Assembly (NCBI GenBank): GCA_030680855.1
Contig: JAUXUN010000025.1
Span: 62,001-126,000 of the forward strand
Source: Aestuariivirga sp.
GTDB lineage: Bacteria > Pseudomonadota > Alphaproteobacteria > Rhizobiales > Aestuariivirgaceae
Length of the DNA: 64,000 nucleotides
Direction of reading: 5' to 3'
Position numbers and translations under genes: made by a program. Under the pieces are notes generated by a model. The model was not told the DNA's origin, did no database searches, and worked only from the letters and a program-made list of their open reading frames with translations. Shown piece after piece: positions 19,946 to 30,506 of the stretch. The stretch's first letter is position 1, and the number at the start of each line of letters is the position of its first letter.

Positions 19946-20569
19946 TCAATCCCGATTATCGGTCAAATAGGCTTTAGAGCGTCTCACCAACTCGTCAACT
20001 GGCAGGATAACGTCGAGATGAAGCGCTGTCTCGTCGAGGCCTGGAATTTCAATGGTTGCAAGCTGGCTGTCGAGCAATGATGTGGGCATGAAATGGCCCT
20101 TGCGGTCGGCCATGCGCGCCGCCAACAATTCACGGCTGCCGTACAAATGGATGAAGGTAATCGGCTGTCCGGTGGCGTCCGCAAGTTTCTGGCGATATGC
20201 TTTCTTCAGGGCCGAGCAGGAGGCTACAACGCCATGTCCCTTATCGCACTCAACCTTCATGGCCTTGCCGATGATGTCCAGCCAAGGCCAGCGGTCAGTA
20301 TCGGTCAGGGGCGTTCCGGCGGACATTTTCGCAATATTGGAAGCGGGATGAAGCTTGTCGCCCTCGATGAAGGGGCAGCCCAGTTCAGCAGCCAGGCCTT
20401 CGCCCACGCTGGTCTTGCCGCAACTTGTCACCCCCATGACAATGACCGCGCCCTTGAACACATCAGAACTCCGCCAGACCGGCACTTTCACTTCCGAAAT
20501 TAGTTTGTTATCAAAGACGTATAATCGATAAAAAAAATCAGTGGGAGTTGCAAATGTTCTATGGCGCAA
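19946..20569 (-). CDS. gntK: Gluconokinase (start likely internal)
   Basis: VMGVTSCGKTSVGEGLAAELGCPFIEGDKLHPASNIAKMSAGTPLTDTDRWPWL. Confidence 0.93.
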   Translation of the reverse strand: MRHRTFATPTDFFYRLYVFDNKLISEVKVPVWRSSDVFKGAVIVMGVTSCGKTSVGEGLAAELGCPFIEGDKLHPASNIAKMSAGTPLTDTDRWPWLDIIGKAMKVECDKGHGVVASCSALKKAYRQKLADATGQPITFIHLYGSRELLAARMADRKGHFMPTSLLDSQLATIEIPGLDETALHLDVILPVDELVRRSKAYLTDNRD

Positions 20570-21486
20570 TCGAGGGTACGGGTTTTGAGGTTCTTGATCC
20601 GCGTTTCAATGAATGTTTGACCGGCCACGGGCGGGTGGAGCGGTTGTGGAGCGGGGCGCGCTGGGCGGAGGGGCCGGCCTGGTTTGCAGCGGGGCGCTAT
20701 CTGGTCTGGTCCGACATACCGAACAATCGCATGCTGCGCTATGATGAAACCGATGGCTCGGTTTCGGTATTCCGCAACCCGGCAAACAATTCCAATGGCA
20801 ATACGGTGGACCGGGAAGGCCGCCTGGTCTCGTGCGAGCACCTTGCGCGGCGCGTAACCCGCACGGAGCACAATGGCTCGATCACCATTATTGCCGACAA
20901 CTACGAAGGCAAGCGTTTCAATTCGCCCAATGACGTGGTGGTGAAATCGGATGGCTCGATCTGGTTCACGGATCCGCCCTATGGCCATCTCACTGACTAT
21001 GAAGGCGAGCAAGGCATCAGCGAAATCGGCAACAGCAATGTTTACCGGGTTGATCCGATGAGCGGCGAGGTGACCCCGGTTTGCGTTGACTTCGACAAGC
21101 CAAATGGCCTGGCCTTTTCGCCAGACGAAAAATATCTCTACATCGCCGATACAGGCGCCAGCCACAAGGAGGGCGGCAACAAGCATATCCGCCGCTTTGA
21201 CGTCAAGGAAAGCGGCCAGGCCCTGGGCAAGTCCAAAATCTTTGCCGATAGCACGGCAGGCTTGTTTGATGGTTTCCGCCTGGACCGGGACGGGCGCATC
21301 TGGACCAGCGCTGCGGACGGGGTCCACTGCTACCTTCCCGACGGCGCCTTGATCGGCAAAATTCTCATTCCCGAGCTGGTCGCCAATGTCTGTTTCGGGG
21401 GCGCCAGGCTGAACCGCCTCTTCATCTGCGGCACCACTTCCCTCTACTCGGCATTCCTTGCCGTTAACGGCATTTCTCCCTGCTAA
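20548..21486 (+). CDS. SMP-30/gluconolactonase/LRE-family protein
   Basis: 312 aa; EGPAWF, SPNDVVVKSDGSIWFTDPPYG, PNGLAFSPDEKYLYIADT. Confidence 0.9.
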   Translation: MQMFYGAIEGTGFEVLDPRFNECLTGHGRVERLWSGARWAEGPAWFAAGRYLVWSDIPNNRMLRYDETDGSVSVFRNPANNSNGNTVDREGRLVSCEHLARRVTRTEHNGSITIIADNYEGKRFNSPNDVVVKSDGSIWFTDPPYGHLTDYEGEQGISEIGNSNVYRVDPMSGEVTPVCVDFDKPNGLAFSPDEKYLYIADTGASHKEGGNKHIRRFDVKESGQALGKSKIFADSTAGLFDGFRLDRDGRIWTSAADGVHCYLPDGALIGKILIPELVANVCFGGARLNRLFICGTTSLYSAFLAVNGISPC

Positions 21487-21548
21487 ATTAACTTTGATAG
21501 ACGCCTATCAGGAATTGACAAAATTCCAGCGCGGGGTCCATATGGGCC

Positions 21549-22574
21549 ATGGCTAGAGTGACCATCGAAGACGTAGCCCTCGAAGCGGGCCTCAGTGTTG
21601 CAACGGTTGACCGGGTGCTGAACGGGCGCGCGGCGGTGCGGCCGCAAACCGCGCTTCGGGTTGAGAAAGCTATCCGCCTTCTGAACTACCAGCCGGACCG
21701 GCTGGCGGCGCGGCTGGCCAAGGGCCAGGAATACCGCTTCTGCTTCGTGCTGCCGGAAGGCAACAACAGCTTCATGATCGAACTTGGCGAAGAGGTGCGC
21801 GCCAATGCCTCGCGCATGGTTTCCGAGCGGGTTCATATTGATCTCCGGCTCACCGATGTGTTCGACGCGGCGACACTTGCCGCAACCCTGGACAGCATCG
21901 GTGATATCTATGATGGGGTCGCGGTCGTTGCCCTTGACCATCCCCGGGTGCGGGAAGCCATCAACGGATTGGTGGAACGCGGCGTTTCGGTGGTGACACT
22001 TGTGTCTGACGTGCCGAGTTCGAAGCGCTCCCATTATGCAGGCATTGACAACTCCAGCGCCGGGCGGACCGCAGCCACCCTGATGGGGCGCTATCTCGGA
22101 AACAAGAACGGCAAGGTCGGGTTGATCGCGGGCTCACTTTCGCTCCGGGACCACATTGAGCGGCGCTTTGGCTTTGAGCAGGTGATGCTGCATGAATTCC
22201 CTCATCTCAGCATTCTCCCCGTTCTGGAGTCGCGCGATGACTGGCAGCGGGTGGAAAAAGTCACCGCCCAGATGCTTGCCGACCATCCCGATCTCATCGG
22301 CATCTACAATGTGGGCGCCGGGGCGCGCGGCATTGTGACGGCGCTTGAAAATGCCGGGCGGCAAAAGCAGGTCACCTACATCGCCCATGAACTTACGGAT
22401 TATACCCGCCGTGCCCTGGTTGACGGCACTGTCGACGTGATCATCAACCAGAATGCGGGCCACGAGGTGCGCAGCGCGGTGCGTGTGCTGATGGCCAAGG
22501 CCGACCGGACCCCCCTCATCGAAGCGATGGAACACATCCGCATCGATATCTTTGTGCGCGACAATCTTCCTTAG
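21549..22574 (+). CDS. LacI-family transcriptional regulator
   Basis: 341 aa; VTIEDVALEAGLSVATVDRVLNGRAAV HTH, periplasmic-binding-like effector domain. Confidence 0.93.
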   Translation: MARVTIEDVALEAGLSVATVDRVLNGRAAVRPQTALRVEKAIRLLNYQPDRLAARLAKGQEYRFCFVLPEGNNSFMIELGEEVRANASRMVSERVHIDLRLTDVFDAATLAATLDSIGDIYDGVAVVALDHPRVREAINGLVERGVSVVTLVSDVPSSKRSHYAGIDNSSAGRTAATLMGRYLGNKNGKVGLIAGSLSLRDHIERRFGFEQVMLHEFPHLSILPVLESRDDWQRVEKVTAQMLADHPDLIGIYNVGAGARGIVTALENAGRQKQVTYIAHELTDYTRRALVDGTVDVIINQNAGHEVRSAVRVLMAKADRTPLIEAMEHIRIDIFVRDNLP

Positions 22575-22585
22575 AAAGAATCTTC

Positions 22586-24046
22586 ATGTATCTCGGTCTG
22601 GATTTTGGAACCTCTTCCGTCAAAGGCGTGCTGATTGACGACCGGCAGAAGATTATCGCCACGGCGAGTTCGCCCCTCAAGGTTTCACGGCCGCATGACG
22701 GCTGGTCCGAGCAGAAGCCGGAGGACTGGTGGAAGGCGGCCCATGCGGTGGTCAAAACCCTGGGCAAGTCAAAGCGGAAGGCCATTGCCGCCGTTGATGG
22801 CATTGGCCTTTCCGGCCAGCAGCATGGCGCCACGCTGCTTGACAAGGCCGGCCACGTGCTTCGGCCCTGCATCCTGTGGAACGATGCGCGCTCGTTCGAG
22901 GAGTGCAACGACATTCTGGCGCGCGAGCCCAGGGCCCTTGCGATTTCCGGCAACATACCGCTGGCCGGCTACACCGCCCCCAAGCTCGTCTGGGTCAAAA
23001 AACACGAGCCCCGGATTTTTGACGCGGTCGACAAGGTGCTGCTGCCCAAGGACTATATCCGCTACCGCATGACCGGTGAATTCGCCTCCGACATGTCGGA
23101 CTCATCGGGAACCTACTGGCTCGACGTCGCAAAGCGCGAATGGTCGGATGAGTTGCTGCGGGCTTCGGACATGCGGCGGGAGCAGATGCCCCGCCTGTGC
23201 GAGGGCACGGACGCGACGGGCAGGCTTACAGCCGCCGTGGCCAAGGCCTGGGGCATGCCGAAGCGCCCGGTTGTGGCGGGCGGCGGCGGCGACAACGCGG
23301 CAGCGGCCTGCGGCATTGGCGCGGTCACTGATGGGGCGGCCTTTGTGTCCATCGGCACGTCGGGTGTCATGTTCGTCTCCAACGACAGGTTCAGCCCCAA
23401 TGCGGCGCGGGCGGTGCATGCGTTTTGCCATGCGGTTCCGGACACCTGGCACCAGATGGGGGTTATCCTTTCGGCAACGGCCAGCCTGGAATGGCTGGCG
23501 GGAGTTCTGAAAACGCCCGCGCCACTCCTTACCAAGGCCCTGGGCACAAAGCTTTCCGGGCCTTCACCGGCGCTGTTCCTGCCTTATCTTTCCGGCGAAC
23601 GCACCCCGGTGGGCGACGCGCAGGTGCGCGGGCTGATGATGGGGCTTGGCCATGAGACGAATGCCAGGACCATGACCCATGCGGTGCTTGACGGGGTGGC
23701 CTTTGCCTTCCGCGACAGCCTTGTGGCGCTCCAGGATGCGGGCACAAGTGTCAGGCGCGTGATGGCGGTGGGCGGCGGCACGAAGTCCGAATTGTGGCTC
23801 AGGATCATTGCCACGGCATTGGGCGTTCCGGTCGATCTTCCGGCGGCAGGCGATGTGGGGGGCGCGTTCGGGGCGGCCCGCCTGGGAGTGATGGCGGCAA
23901 CCGGCGCCTCCTACAGGACCGTCTGCACGCCGCCCAAAATTGCCAGAACCATTCAGCCCGAGGCCAAGGCGCGGGCGGCCTATGAAGATGCCTACGGGCG
24001 CTACCAGAGAATTTATCCAGCGATCAAGGAGATCAACCGGCCATGA
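22586..24046 (+). CDS. xylB: Xylulokinase
   Basis: 486 aa FGGY kinase; [32 protein letters not shown]. Confidence 0.93.
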   Translation: MYLGLDFGTSSVKGVLIDDRQKIIATASSPLKVSRPHDGWSEQKPEDWWKAAHAVVKTLGKSKRKAIAAVDGIGLSGQQHGATLLDKAGHVLRPCILWNDARSFEECNDILAREPRALAISGNIPLAGYTAPKLVWVKKHEPRIFDAVDKVLLPKDYIRYRMTGEFASDMSDSSGTYWLDVAKREWSDELLRASDMRREQMPRLCEGTDATGRLTAAVAKAWGMPKRPVVAGGGGDNAAAACGIGAVTDGAAFVSIGTSGVMFVSNDRFSPNAARAVHAFCHAVPDTWHQMGVILSATASLEWLAGVLKTPAPLLTKALGTKLSGPSPALFLPYLSGERTPVGDAQVRGLMMGLGHETNARTMTHAVLDGVAFAFRDSLVALQDAGTSVRRVMAVGGGTKSELWLRIIATALGVPVDLPAAGDVGGAFGAARLGVMAATGASYRTVCTPPKIARTIQPEAKARAAYEDAYGRYQRIYPAIKEINRP

Positions 24047-25356
24047 CGAAATTTTACTCGATAACCGACCCCATCAAGTACGAAGGGCCGGATACAAAAA
24101 ATGCGCTGGCCTATCGCTGGTACAATCCGAAACAGAAGGTGCTGGGCAAGAGCATGGCGGAGCACCTGCGCTTTGCCGTGTGCTACTGGCACACGCTGTG
24201 CTGGCCGGGCACCGATCCGTTCGGGTCTGAAACCTTCAACCGCCAGTGGCACCACATGGCGGACCCGATGGCGGCGGCGGCGGTGAAGGCCGAGGTGATG
24301 TTTGAAACGCTGCGGCTGCTCGGCATCGACTACTTCACCTTCCATGACCTCGACATCGCGCCGGAAGGAAAGTCGCTGAAGGAGTTCAACAGCAATGTCA
24401 CGGCGATCGCCAATGTCCTCGAAGGGAAGATGGCCAAGGCAGGAAAAAAACTGCTCTGGGGCACGGCCAACATGTTCTCGAACCGGCGCTTCATGGCGGG
24501 TGCCGCCACCAATCCGGACCCAGATGTCTTCGCCTATTGCGCGGCGCAGGTGAAGCATTGCCTTGATGTGACCAAGGGCCTGGGCGGTGAAAACTATGTG
24601 ATGTGGGGCGGGCGCGAAGGCTATGAAACGCTGATCAACACCAACATCGGGCAGGAACTGAAACAGGCGGGGCGCTTCCTCTCACTCGTTGTTGAATACA
24701 AGCACAAGATCGGCTTCAAGGGCCCTATCCTCATCGAGCCCAAGCCCAAGGAACCAACCAAGCATCAGTATGATTACGACACAGCTTCGATCTATGGCCT
24801 GCTCAAATCCTACGGGCTTGAAAAGGATGTGAAGCTCAATCTTGAGCAGAACCACGCCATTCTGGCAGGCCACACTTTTGAGCATGAGATTGCCCTGGCC
24901 GCGGCGCTTGGCGTGTTTGGCTCGCTTGACATCAATCGCGGCGATTACCTGCTGGGCTGGGATACGGACCAGTTCGCCATGAACATTCCGGAGGTGGCGC
25001 TCACCATGTTTGAAATCCTGAAAGCCGGCGGCTTCACCACTGGGGGGATGAATTTCGATGCCAAGATCAGGCGCCAGTCGATTGATCCGGATGACCTGCT
25101 GCATGCGCATGTAACTTCGATGGATGCCTGCGCCCGTGGGCTTCTCATTGCGGGGCAGATGATGAAGGACGGCAAGATGGCAAAGGCGGTGGCCAAGCGC
25201 TATGGCAAATGGGAAGAGCCTGCGAACCAGGCGATGCTTGCGGGCAAGGAAAGTTTGGATAAGATCGCGGCGCGGGTGCACAAATCCGGCCTCGACCCAC
25301 AGCCCAAATCCGGGCGCCAGGAATATCTTGAAGGCGTATTGAACTCTTACATTTAG
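24043..25356 (+). CDS. xylA: Xylose isomerase
   Basis: 437 aa; [60 protein letters not shown]. Confidence 0.96.
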   Translation: MTKFYSITDPIKYEGPDTKNALAYRWYNPKQKVLGKSMAEHLRFAVCYWHTLCWPGTDPFGSETFNRQWHHMADPMAAAAVKAEVMFETLRLLGIDYFTFHDLDIAPEGKSLKEFNSNVTAIANVLEGKMAKAGKKLLWGTANMFSNRRFMAGAATNPDPDVFAYCAAQVKHCLDVTKGLGGENYVMWGGREGYETLINTNIGQELKQAGRFLSLVVEYKHKIGFKGPILIEPKPKEPTKHQYDYDTASIYGLLKSYGLEKDVKLNLEQNHAILAGHTFEHEIALAAALGVFGSLDINRGDYLLGWDTDQFAMNIPEVALTMFEILKAGGFTTGGMNFDAKIRRQSIDPDDLLHAHVTSMDACARGLLIAGQMMKDGKMAKAVAKRYGKWEEPANQAMLAGKESLDKIAARVHKSGLDPQPKSGRQEYLEGVLNSYI

Positions 25357-25368
25357 GGAAGCTGCTCC

Positions 25369-26424
25369 ATGGCAACGAACATCAAAGGCCCGGCGATTTT
25401 TCTGGCACAATTTGCAGGCGACGCGGCACCGTTCAATTCCTTCGACAGCATCACCAAATGGGCGGCGTCGCTGGGCTACAAGGGGGTGCAGATTCCAACC
25501 TGGGACGGCCGGCTGTTCGATCTCAAGAAGGCGGCGGAATCCAAGACCTATTGCGATGAGGTGAAGGGCATTGCCAAGGCGAATGGGGTTGAGATCACCG
25601 AGCTTTCGACGCATTTGCAGGGCCAGCTTGTGGCGGTCAATCCGGCCTATGACGAGGCCTTTGACGCCTTTGCGCCGGCGGCGGTTCACGGCAAGCCCAA
25701 GGAGCGGCAGAAATGGGCGGTCGAGCAATTGATGCTGGCTGCCAAGGCGTCCAAGAATCTCGGGCTGAGAGCTTCGGTGACATTCTCCGGGGCCCTTGCC
25801 TGGCCGTATGTCTATCCCTGGCCGCAGCGCCCGCAGGGCCTCATTGAAACGACCTTCAGCGAGTTGGCCAAGCGCTGGAAACCCATTCTCAACGCCTATG
25901 ACGAGGCGGGGGTTGACGTGGGCTATGAAATCCATCCCGGCGAGGATGTGTTTGATGGCGCGACTTTTGAAATGTTTTTGGAGGCCCTCAAGGGCCACAA
26001 GCGCTGCCAGATCAATTATGATCCCTCGCATTTCGTGCTGATGCATCTCGACTATCTGTCGTTCATCGACATCTATCACGAGCGCATCTGCGCCTTCCAT
26101 GTGAAGGATGCTGAATTGAACCCGACGGGGCGGCAGGGCGTTTACTCGGGCTATCAGCCCTGGATCAACCGGGCCGGACGATTCCGTTCGCTCGGCGATG
26201 GGCAAGTTAACTTTGGCGCCATTTTCGCAAAACTCTCGCAATACAACTATGCCTCATGGGCGGTGCTGGAATGGGAATGCTGCCTGAAGCATCCGGAACA
26301 GGGCGCGGCGGAAGGAGCGCCCTTCATCGCCAGCCATCTCATCCGTGTCACGGAAAAGGCCTTTGATGATTTTGCCGGCGGCAAGACCGACCAGGCGCAG
26401 GTCAACCGGCTGCTGGGACTATGA
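25369..26424 (+). CDS. Sugar phosphate isomerase/epimerase (AP endonuclease-2 TIM-barrel family)
   Basis: 351 aa; GYEIHPGEDVFDG, INYDPSHFVL, ICAFHVKDAE. Confidence 0.88.
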   Translation: MATNIKGPAIFLAQFAGDAAPFNSFDSITKWAASLGYKGVQIPTWDGRLFDLKKAAESKTYCDEVKGIAKANGVEITELSTHLQGQLVAVNPAYDEAFDAFAPAAVHGKPKERQKWAVEQLMLAAKASKNLGLRASVTFSGALAWPYVYPWPQRPQGLIETTFSELAKRWKPILNAYDEAGVDVGYEIHPGEDVFDGATFEMFLEALKGHKRCQINYDPSHFVLMHLDYLSFIDIYHERICAFHVKDAELNPTGRQGVYSGYQPWINRAGRFRSLGDGQVNFGAIFAKLSQYNYASWAVLEWECCLKHPEQGAAEGAPFIASHLIRVTEKAFDDFAGGKTDQAQVNRLLGL

Positions 26425-26439
26425 TACTTCATAAAATTT

Positions 26440-26586
26440 CCCTCTCTCCATTGGAGAGAGGGTGGGGCTCATTGCGAAGCAATGGGAGGGTGAGGGGGTC
26501 TCGGTCTCTAGATTTCATCCACCGGCGCCCCCTCACCTCCCCACCGCTTTGCGGTGGGTCCCCTCCTCTCCCCCAAGGGGCGAGGA
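26440..26586. repeat. Intergenic mosaic palindromic element (RIME/MITE-like)
   Basis: CCCTCTCTCC-ATT-GGAGAGAGGG, CATTGC-GAA-GCAATG, GTGAGGGGG...CCCCCTCAC, CCACCGC-TTT-GCGGTGG. Confidence 0.65.
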
Positions 26587-26617
26587 AAAAATAGAATTGG
26601 AATTTCGGGAGAACGTC

Positions 26618-27790
26618 ATGTCAATCTCAGGAACAAGTGAAAAGAAAACAGGACGCATTCGCCTGGGAATGGTGGGTGGCGGGCAAGGCGCCTTTATCGG
26701 GGCGGTGCACCGCCTGGCGGCGCGCATGGATGATCATTACGAGTTTGTCGCCGGGGCGCTTTCATCGGACGCGGCGCGCTCGAAAGCCTCGGGCGAGGAA
26801 CTAGGTTTGGCGCCTGACCGCATCTATGGGGATTTCCGTGAGATGGCGAAGGCCGAGGCCAAACGCCGAGATGGCATTGAAGCGGTTTCCATCGTCACGC
26901 CGAACCACATGCATTTTCCGGCGGCGAAGGCCTTCATCGAAGCGGGCATCCATGTGGTCTGCGACAAGCCGCTGTCGCTCAATCTGAAAGAGGCGCTGGC
27001 GCTTGAAAAACTTCTGGCCAAAAACAGGAATGTTATTTTCGCCCTCACCCACAACTACTCCGGCTATCCGATGATCCGCCAGGCCCGGGCCATGGTGGCG
27101 GCCGGCGAGCTCGGCGACATTCGCGTGGTGCAGGGCGAATATCCGCAGGACTGGCTCACCACCGATCTGGAAAAATCCGGACAGAAGCAGGCGGCGTGGC
27201 GCACTGACCCCAAGCGCACAGGGGCCGGGGGCTGTGTCGGCGATATCGGCACGCACACCTACCAGCTCGGCTGTTTTGTGTCGGGGCTCAAGCTCGCTGA
27301 ACTTTCCGCCGATCTCACGACATTCGTGAAGGGCCGCCGGGTTGACGACAATGTCCATGTGATGCTGCGCTACAAGGGCGGAGCCAAGGGCATGATCTGG
27401 GCCAGCCAGGTGGCGCCGGGCCATGAGAACGGTTTGAAAATCCGGGTCTATGGCACCAAGGGCGGGCTGGAATGGGTTCAGGCCGATCCAAACTACCTCT
27501 GGTACACGCCCTTCGGCGAACCCAAGCGGCTGATCACCCGGGGCGGGGCCGGTTCAAATGCGGCGGCGGCGCGGGTCACGCGCGTTCCGCCGGGGCATCC
27601 TGAGGGCTATCTCGAAGGCTTCGCCAATATCTACACGGAAGTGGCGCGCGCCATCAAAGCCAGGCGCGCGGGCAAAAAGCCGGACAAGGACGTGCAGTTT
27701 CCGGGCATTGAAGACGGCGTGGCGGGAATGGCCTTCATCGAGGCCTGCGTGAAATCATCGGCGAAGAATGGGAAGTGGGTGAAGGTTTGA
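26618..27790 (+). CDS. Gfo/Idh/MocA-family oxidoreductase (longest ORF from 26462; start at MSISGTSEKK likelier)
   Basis: RLGMVGGGQGAFIGAVHR Rossmann motif, VCDKPLSLNLKEA. Confidence 0.9.
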   Translation: MSISGTSEKKTGRIRLGMVGGGQGAFIGAVHRLAARMDDHYEFVAGALSSDAARSKASGEELGLAPDRIYGDFREMAKAEAKRRDGIEAVSIVTPNHMHFPAAKAFIEAGIHVVCDKPLSLNLKEALALEKLLAKNRNVIFALTHNYSGYPMIRQARAMVAAGELGDIRVVQGEYPQDWLTTDLEKSGQKQAAWRTDPKRTGAGGCVGDIGTHTYQLGCFVSGLKLAELSADLTTFVKGRRVDDNVHVMLRYKGGAKGMIWASQVAPGHENGLKIRVYGTKGGLEWVQADPNYLWYTPFGEPKRLITRGGAGSNAAAARVTRVPPGHPEGYLEGFANIYTEVARAIKARRAGKKPDKDVQFPGIEDGVAGMAFIEACVKSSAKNGKWVKV

Positions 27791-27798
27791 GGGAAGAG

Positions 27799-27835
27799 AT
27801 CGGGCGTGACCAAGAAAGTCATCACGCCCGATTTT
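27799..27835 (+). terminator. Rho-independent terminator
   Basis: atcgggcgtga...tcacgcccgattttg hairpin with T run, just after the oxidoreductase stop. Confidence 0.75.
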
Positions 27836-27839
27836 GCAG

Positions 27840-28040
27840 CTACCCTCTTCGGCGCTGAAGAATTGATTGAGTATACTTCGCCCCTTCAAATCCGTATTCT
27901 CGCGGGACGCTCGGATGCTTCCACCAAGAGCGCCCAGTGGTCTCGTCAATTATTTCAACCCATTCAGCGGTGATAAGGTCTTTTCTAGTCAGTTTTTGAT
28001 AGTCCATGGATAATGGGTTGTTTGTCATGTCAATGCTCAT
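27840..28040 (-). CDS. Small hypothetical protein
   Basis: MSIDMTNNPLSMDYQKLTRKDLITAEWVEIIDETTGRSWWKHPSVPREYGFEGAKYTQSILQRRRG. Confidence 0.4.
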   Translation of the reverse strand: MSIDMTNNPLSMDYQKLTRKDLITAEWVEIIDETTGRSWWKHPSVPREYGFEGAKYTQSILQRRRG

Positions 28041-28280
28041 AAGAAACCTCCATTGCGATTCGGCGGATTTCTCATCAGTCCATCGGGAGCCAAGCCGATG
28101 CCGGGTAATTGGTTTGGGGCTAGTATGACACGCCGGGCACCCGCTTCTACTCACAGCGCCACTTGAAGATAGCGCTAGCAATTCATCGGTCAAGGCCTAA
28201 TAGGCTAACTCAAGAAACGTCACTGCGAAAACCTCGGTTTCGGTGCGGCTGCTGCGACAGTGGTTAAGGTGTCCTGGATT

Positions 28281-28616
28281 TCACGCCGCCTCTCGCTTGA
28301 AACTGATCCCTCCCGTCTTCCGCGACTTTGGTGCAGGGCGCACGGTGATTTCCACATCGCGGCCCAACCCGGTCAGCATCACCATCAGCCGCTCCACTGA
28401 AAATCCCTTGAACCTTCCACGCATGAGGTTTGACAGGTCCGGCTGAGCCGTTCCGGTGAGTGCTGCCACTTTGCTTTGGGTGAGTTTGCGGCTCTTCATC
28501 ACATCGGCGATCTCGAAAACAATCTGAGCCTTGAGCAGCAACTCCTCAGCATCTGGCAGGCCCAGGTCAGCAAAAATATTGCCGCTGCTCTCTTCGATCT
28601 TAATGCGTTTCGTCAT
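28281..28616 (-). CDS. XRE-type HTH antitoxin
   Basis: 111 aa; SRKLTQSKVAALTGTAQPDLSNLMRGRFKGFSVERLMVMLTGLG. Confidence 0.88.
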   Translation of the reverse strand: MTKRIKIEESSGNIFADLGLPDAEELLLKAQIVFEIADVMKSRKLTQSKVAALTGTAQPDLSNLMRGRFKGFSVERLMVMLTGLGRDVEITVRPAPKSRKTGGISFKREAA

Positions 28617-28987
28617 GTTCCAACTCCTCGCTGCAGCAGATTGCGATAGTGAGCTTCCGCAACCATCAGCCGTGATTTGATCAATTCAATTTCATATTTC
28701 GGCGTGGCGACACCGGATTTTGACTTCTTCTGAAAAACGTGAAGCACGTAGACATTTGTTGCGTATCGCACGGTGTAAACTGCGCGATAGGTGTTTCCAT
28801 CGAAGTCTTCCACCACTTCCAAAACGCCGCGACCGCCAAAACCCTTTAGCGCTTTGACGTTCCCGGCTTCCTTGCCGGTTTGCGCAAGGTACAGGGAGTT
28901 GCCGACAGCGGTTTTCACTTCGTCAGGCATGGCAGACAGAATTTTCTTGGTTGGTCCAATAAAGAAGCAGCGCTTCACCAAGTTCAT
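28613..28987 (-). CDS. RelE/HigB-like (Gp49-type) toxin
   Basis: 124 aa; VKALKGFGGRGVLEVVEDFDGNTYRAVYTVRYATNVYVLHVFQKKSKSG; 4-bp overlap with antitoxin gene. Confidence 0.88.
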   Translation of the reverse strand: MNLVKRCFFIGPTKKILSAMPDEVKTAVGNSLYLAQTGKEAGNVKALKGFGGRGVLEVVEDFDGNTYRAVYTVRYATNVYVLHVFQKKSKSGVATPKYEIELIKSRLMVAEAHYRNLLQRGVGT

Positions 28988-28997
28988 CGCACCATGA

Positions 28998-29015
28998 TAT
29001 AGTACAACTACTATA
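28998..29015. promoter_or_regulatory. Candidate TA autoregulatory operator
   Basis: Perfect inverted repeat TATAGTA-CAAC-TACTATA directly upstream of the toxin start. Confidence 0.55.
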
Positions 29016-29151
29016 AGTCAATCCACGATGGCTCGTGCCGAATTTCCCTGACTGTTTGTTGCGACGCAATATCGCGGGCTGAACTATTGTGCGCTGCACC
29101 ATTTTGTGGCATAAAGTGCCATCTGCTCAAATTTAGCCCGATGGTGTGACA

Positions 29152-29352
29152 ATGACACTTGTGAACAATGTGATTGCAAGCCGTGACCAGCGCATTGCCG
29201 ATCTGGCCTACCGCATGTGGGAAGAAGACGGCCGCCCCGAAGGCCGGGCCGAGGCCCACTGGCTGCGGGCCGCGGTGCTTGTCGACGAGATGGCGCTGAA
29301 AGCGCCGGCAAAGAAGAAAGCCGCCACTCCCAAAACTCCCAAGAAGAAATAA
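29152..29352 (+). CDS. DUF2934-like small protein
   Basis: RIADLAYRMWEEDGRPEGRAEAHWLRA then basic KKKAATPKTPKKK tail. Confidence 0.75.
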   Translation: MTLVNNVIASRDQRIADLAYRMWEEDGRPEGRAEAHWLRAAVLVDEMALKAPAKKKAATPKTPKKK

Positions 29353-29493
29353 TTTTTCCCCCTATTCTCCCGGAAACTCATGGCCTCCCTGCTTATTGCA
29401 TGGGGGCCATTTTTCCGAGGTGCGCACCTCTTCCCCTGTGCGCCAAATAGCCTATAAGACCCGCGATCCCAAATTTAGATAACGGAGAGAGTA

Positions 29494-30504
29494 ATGGCCA
29501 AGGTTCGTGTCGCGGTGAATGGTTTCGGGCGTATCGGGCGCAATATCGTGCGCGCCATCTTTGAATCGGGCCGCAAGGATATCGATGTGGTGGCGATCAA
29601 CGACCTTGGCCCGGTTGAAACCAACGCCCATCTCCTGCGCTATGATTCCGTGCATGGCCGCTTCCCCCATGAGGTGAAGGTTGCCGGCGACATGATCAAC
29701 ATCGGCACGGAGAAGTTCATGGTCACTGCGGTCAAGGATCCATCGCAGTTGCCATGGAAGGAACTGGGCATTGATATCGCGCTGGAATGCACCGGCATTT
29801 TCACCGCGAAGGACAAGGCTTCGGCCCATCTTTCGGCTGGCGCCAAGCGCGTGCTGATTTCAGCGCCCGGCGAAAATTCCGATCTCACGGTTGTCTATGG
29901 CGTGAACCATGACAAGCTGACCAAGGACCACATCATCGTTTCGAATGCCTCGTGCACGACAAACTGCTTAGCCCCGGTTGCCAAGGTCCTGCATGATGCC
30001 GTTGGCATCGACAAGGGTTTCATGACGACCATTCATGCCTATACCGGCGACCAGCCGACACTTGATACCATGCACAAGGACCTGTATCGGGCGCGGGCCG
30101 CCGCCATGTCGATGATCCCTACTTCAACCGGCGCGGCCAAGGCGATCGGCCTCGTCATTCCGGAGCTCAAGGGGCGTCTTGACGGAACTTCGATCCGGGT
30201 GCCAACGCCCAATGTTTCCTGCGTGGATTTCAAGTTCGTCGCCAAGCGCACGACAACAGTTGAAGAAATCAATGCGGCGATCAAGGCGGCCGCGGAAGGC
30301 AAGCTCAAGGGCATTCTGGGCTTCACGCTGGAACCCAATGTCTCCATCGATTTCAACCACAATCCCAATTCCTCGACCTTCCATATGGACCAGACAAAGG
30401 TGATCGAGGGAACGCTTGTCCGCATCCTCACCTGGTATGACAATGAATGGGGTTTCTCCAACCGGATGAGCGATACTGCGGCGGCCATGGGCAAATTGCT
30501 CTAA
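29494..30504 (+). CDS. gap: Glyceraldehyde-3-phosphate dehydrogenase type I
   Basis: 336 aa; [29 protein letters not shown]. Confidence 0.96.
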   Translation: MAKVRVAVNGFGRIGRNIVRAIFESGRKDIDVVAINDLGPVETNAHLLRYDSVHGRFPHEVKVAGDMINIGTEKFMVTAVKDPSQLPWKELGIDIALECTGIFTAKDKASAHLSAGAKRVLISAPGENSDLTVVYGVNHDKLTKDHIIVSNASCTTNCLAPVAKVLHDAVGIDKGFMTTIHAYTGDQPTLDTMHKDLYRARAAAMSMIPTSTGAAKAIGLVIPELKGRLDGTSIRVPTPNVSCVDFKFVAKRTTTVEEINAAIKAAAEGKLKGILGFTLEPNVSIDFNHNPNSSTFHMDQTKVIEGTLVRILTWYDNEWGFSNRMSDTAAAMGKLL

Positions 30505-30506
30505 GG

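Noticed and set aside
22586-25356. Phosphorylation/isomerisation pair as a novel pathway
   Set aside because: xylB-xylA is a standard xylose pair; only the wider cluster context is noteworthy.
24682-26241. 519-aa minus-strand ORF
   Set aside because: Antisense to xylA and the epimerase, both with strong family motifs; a high-GC shadow ORF.
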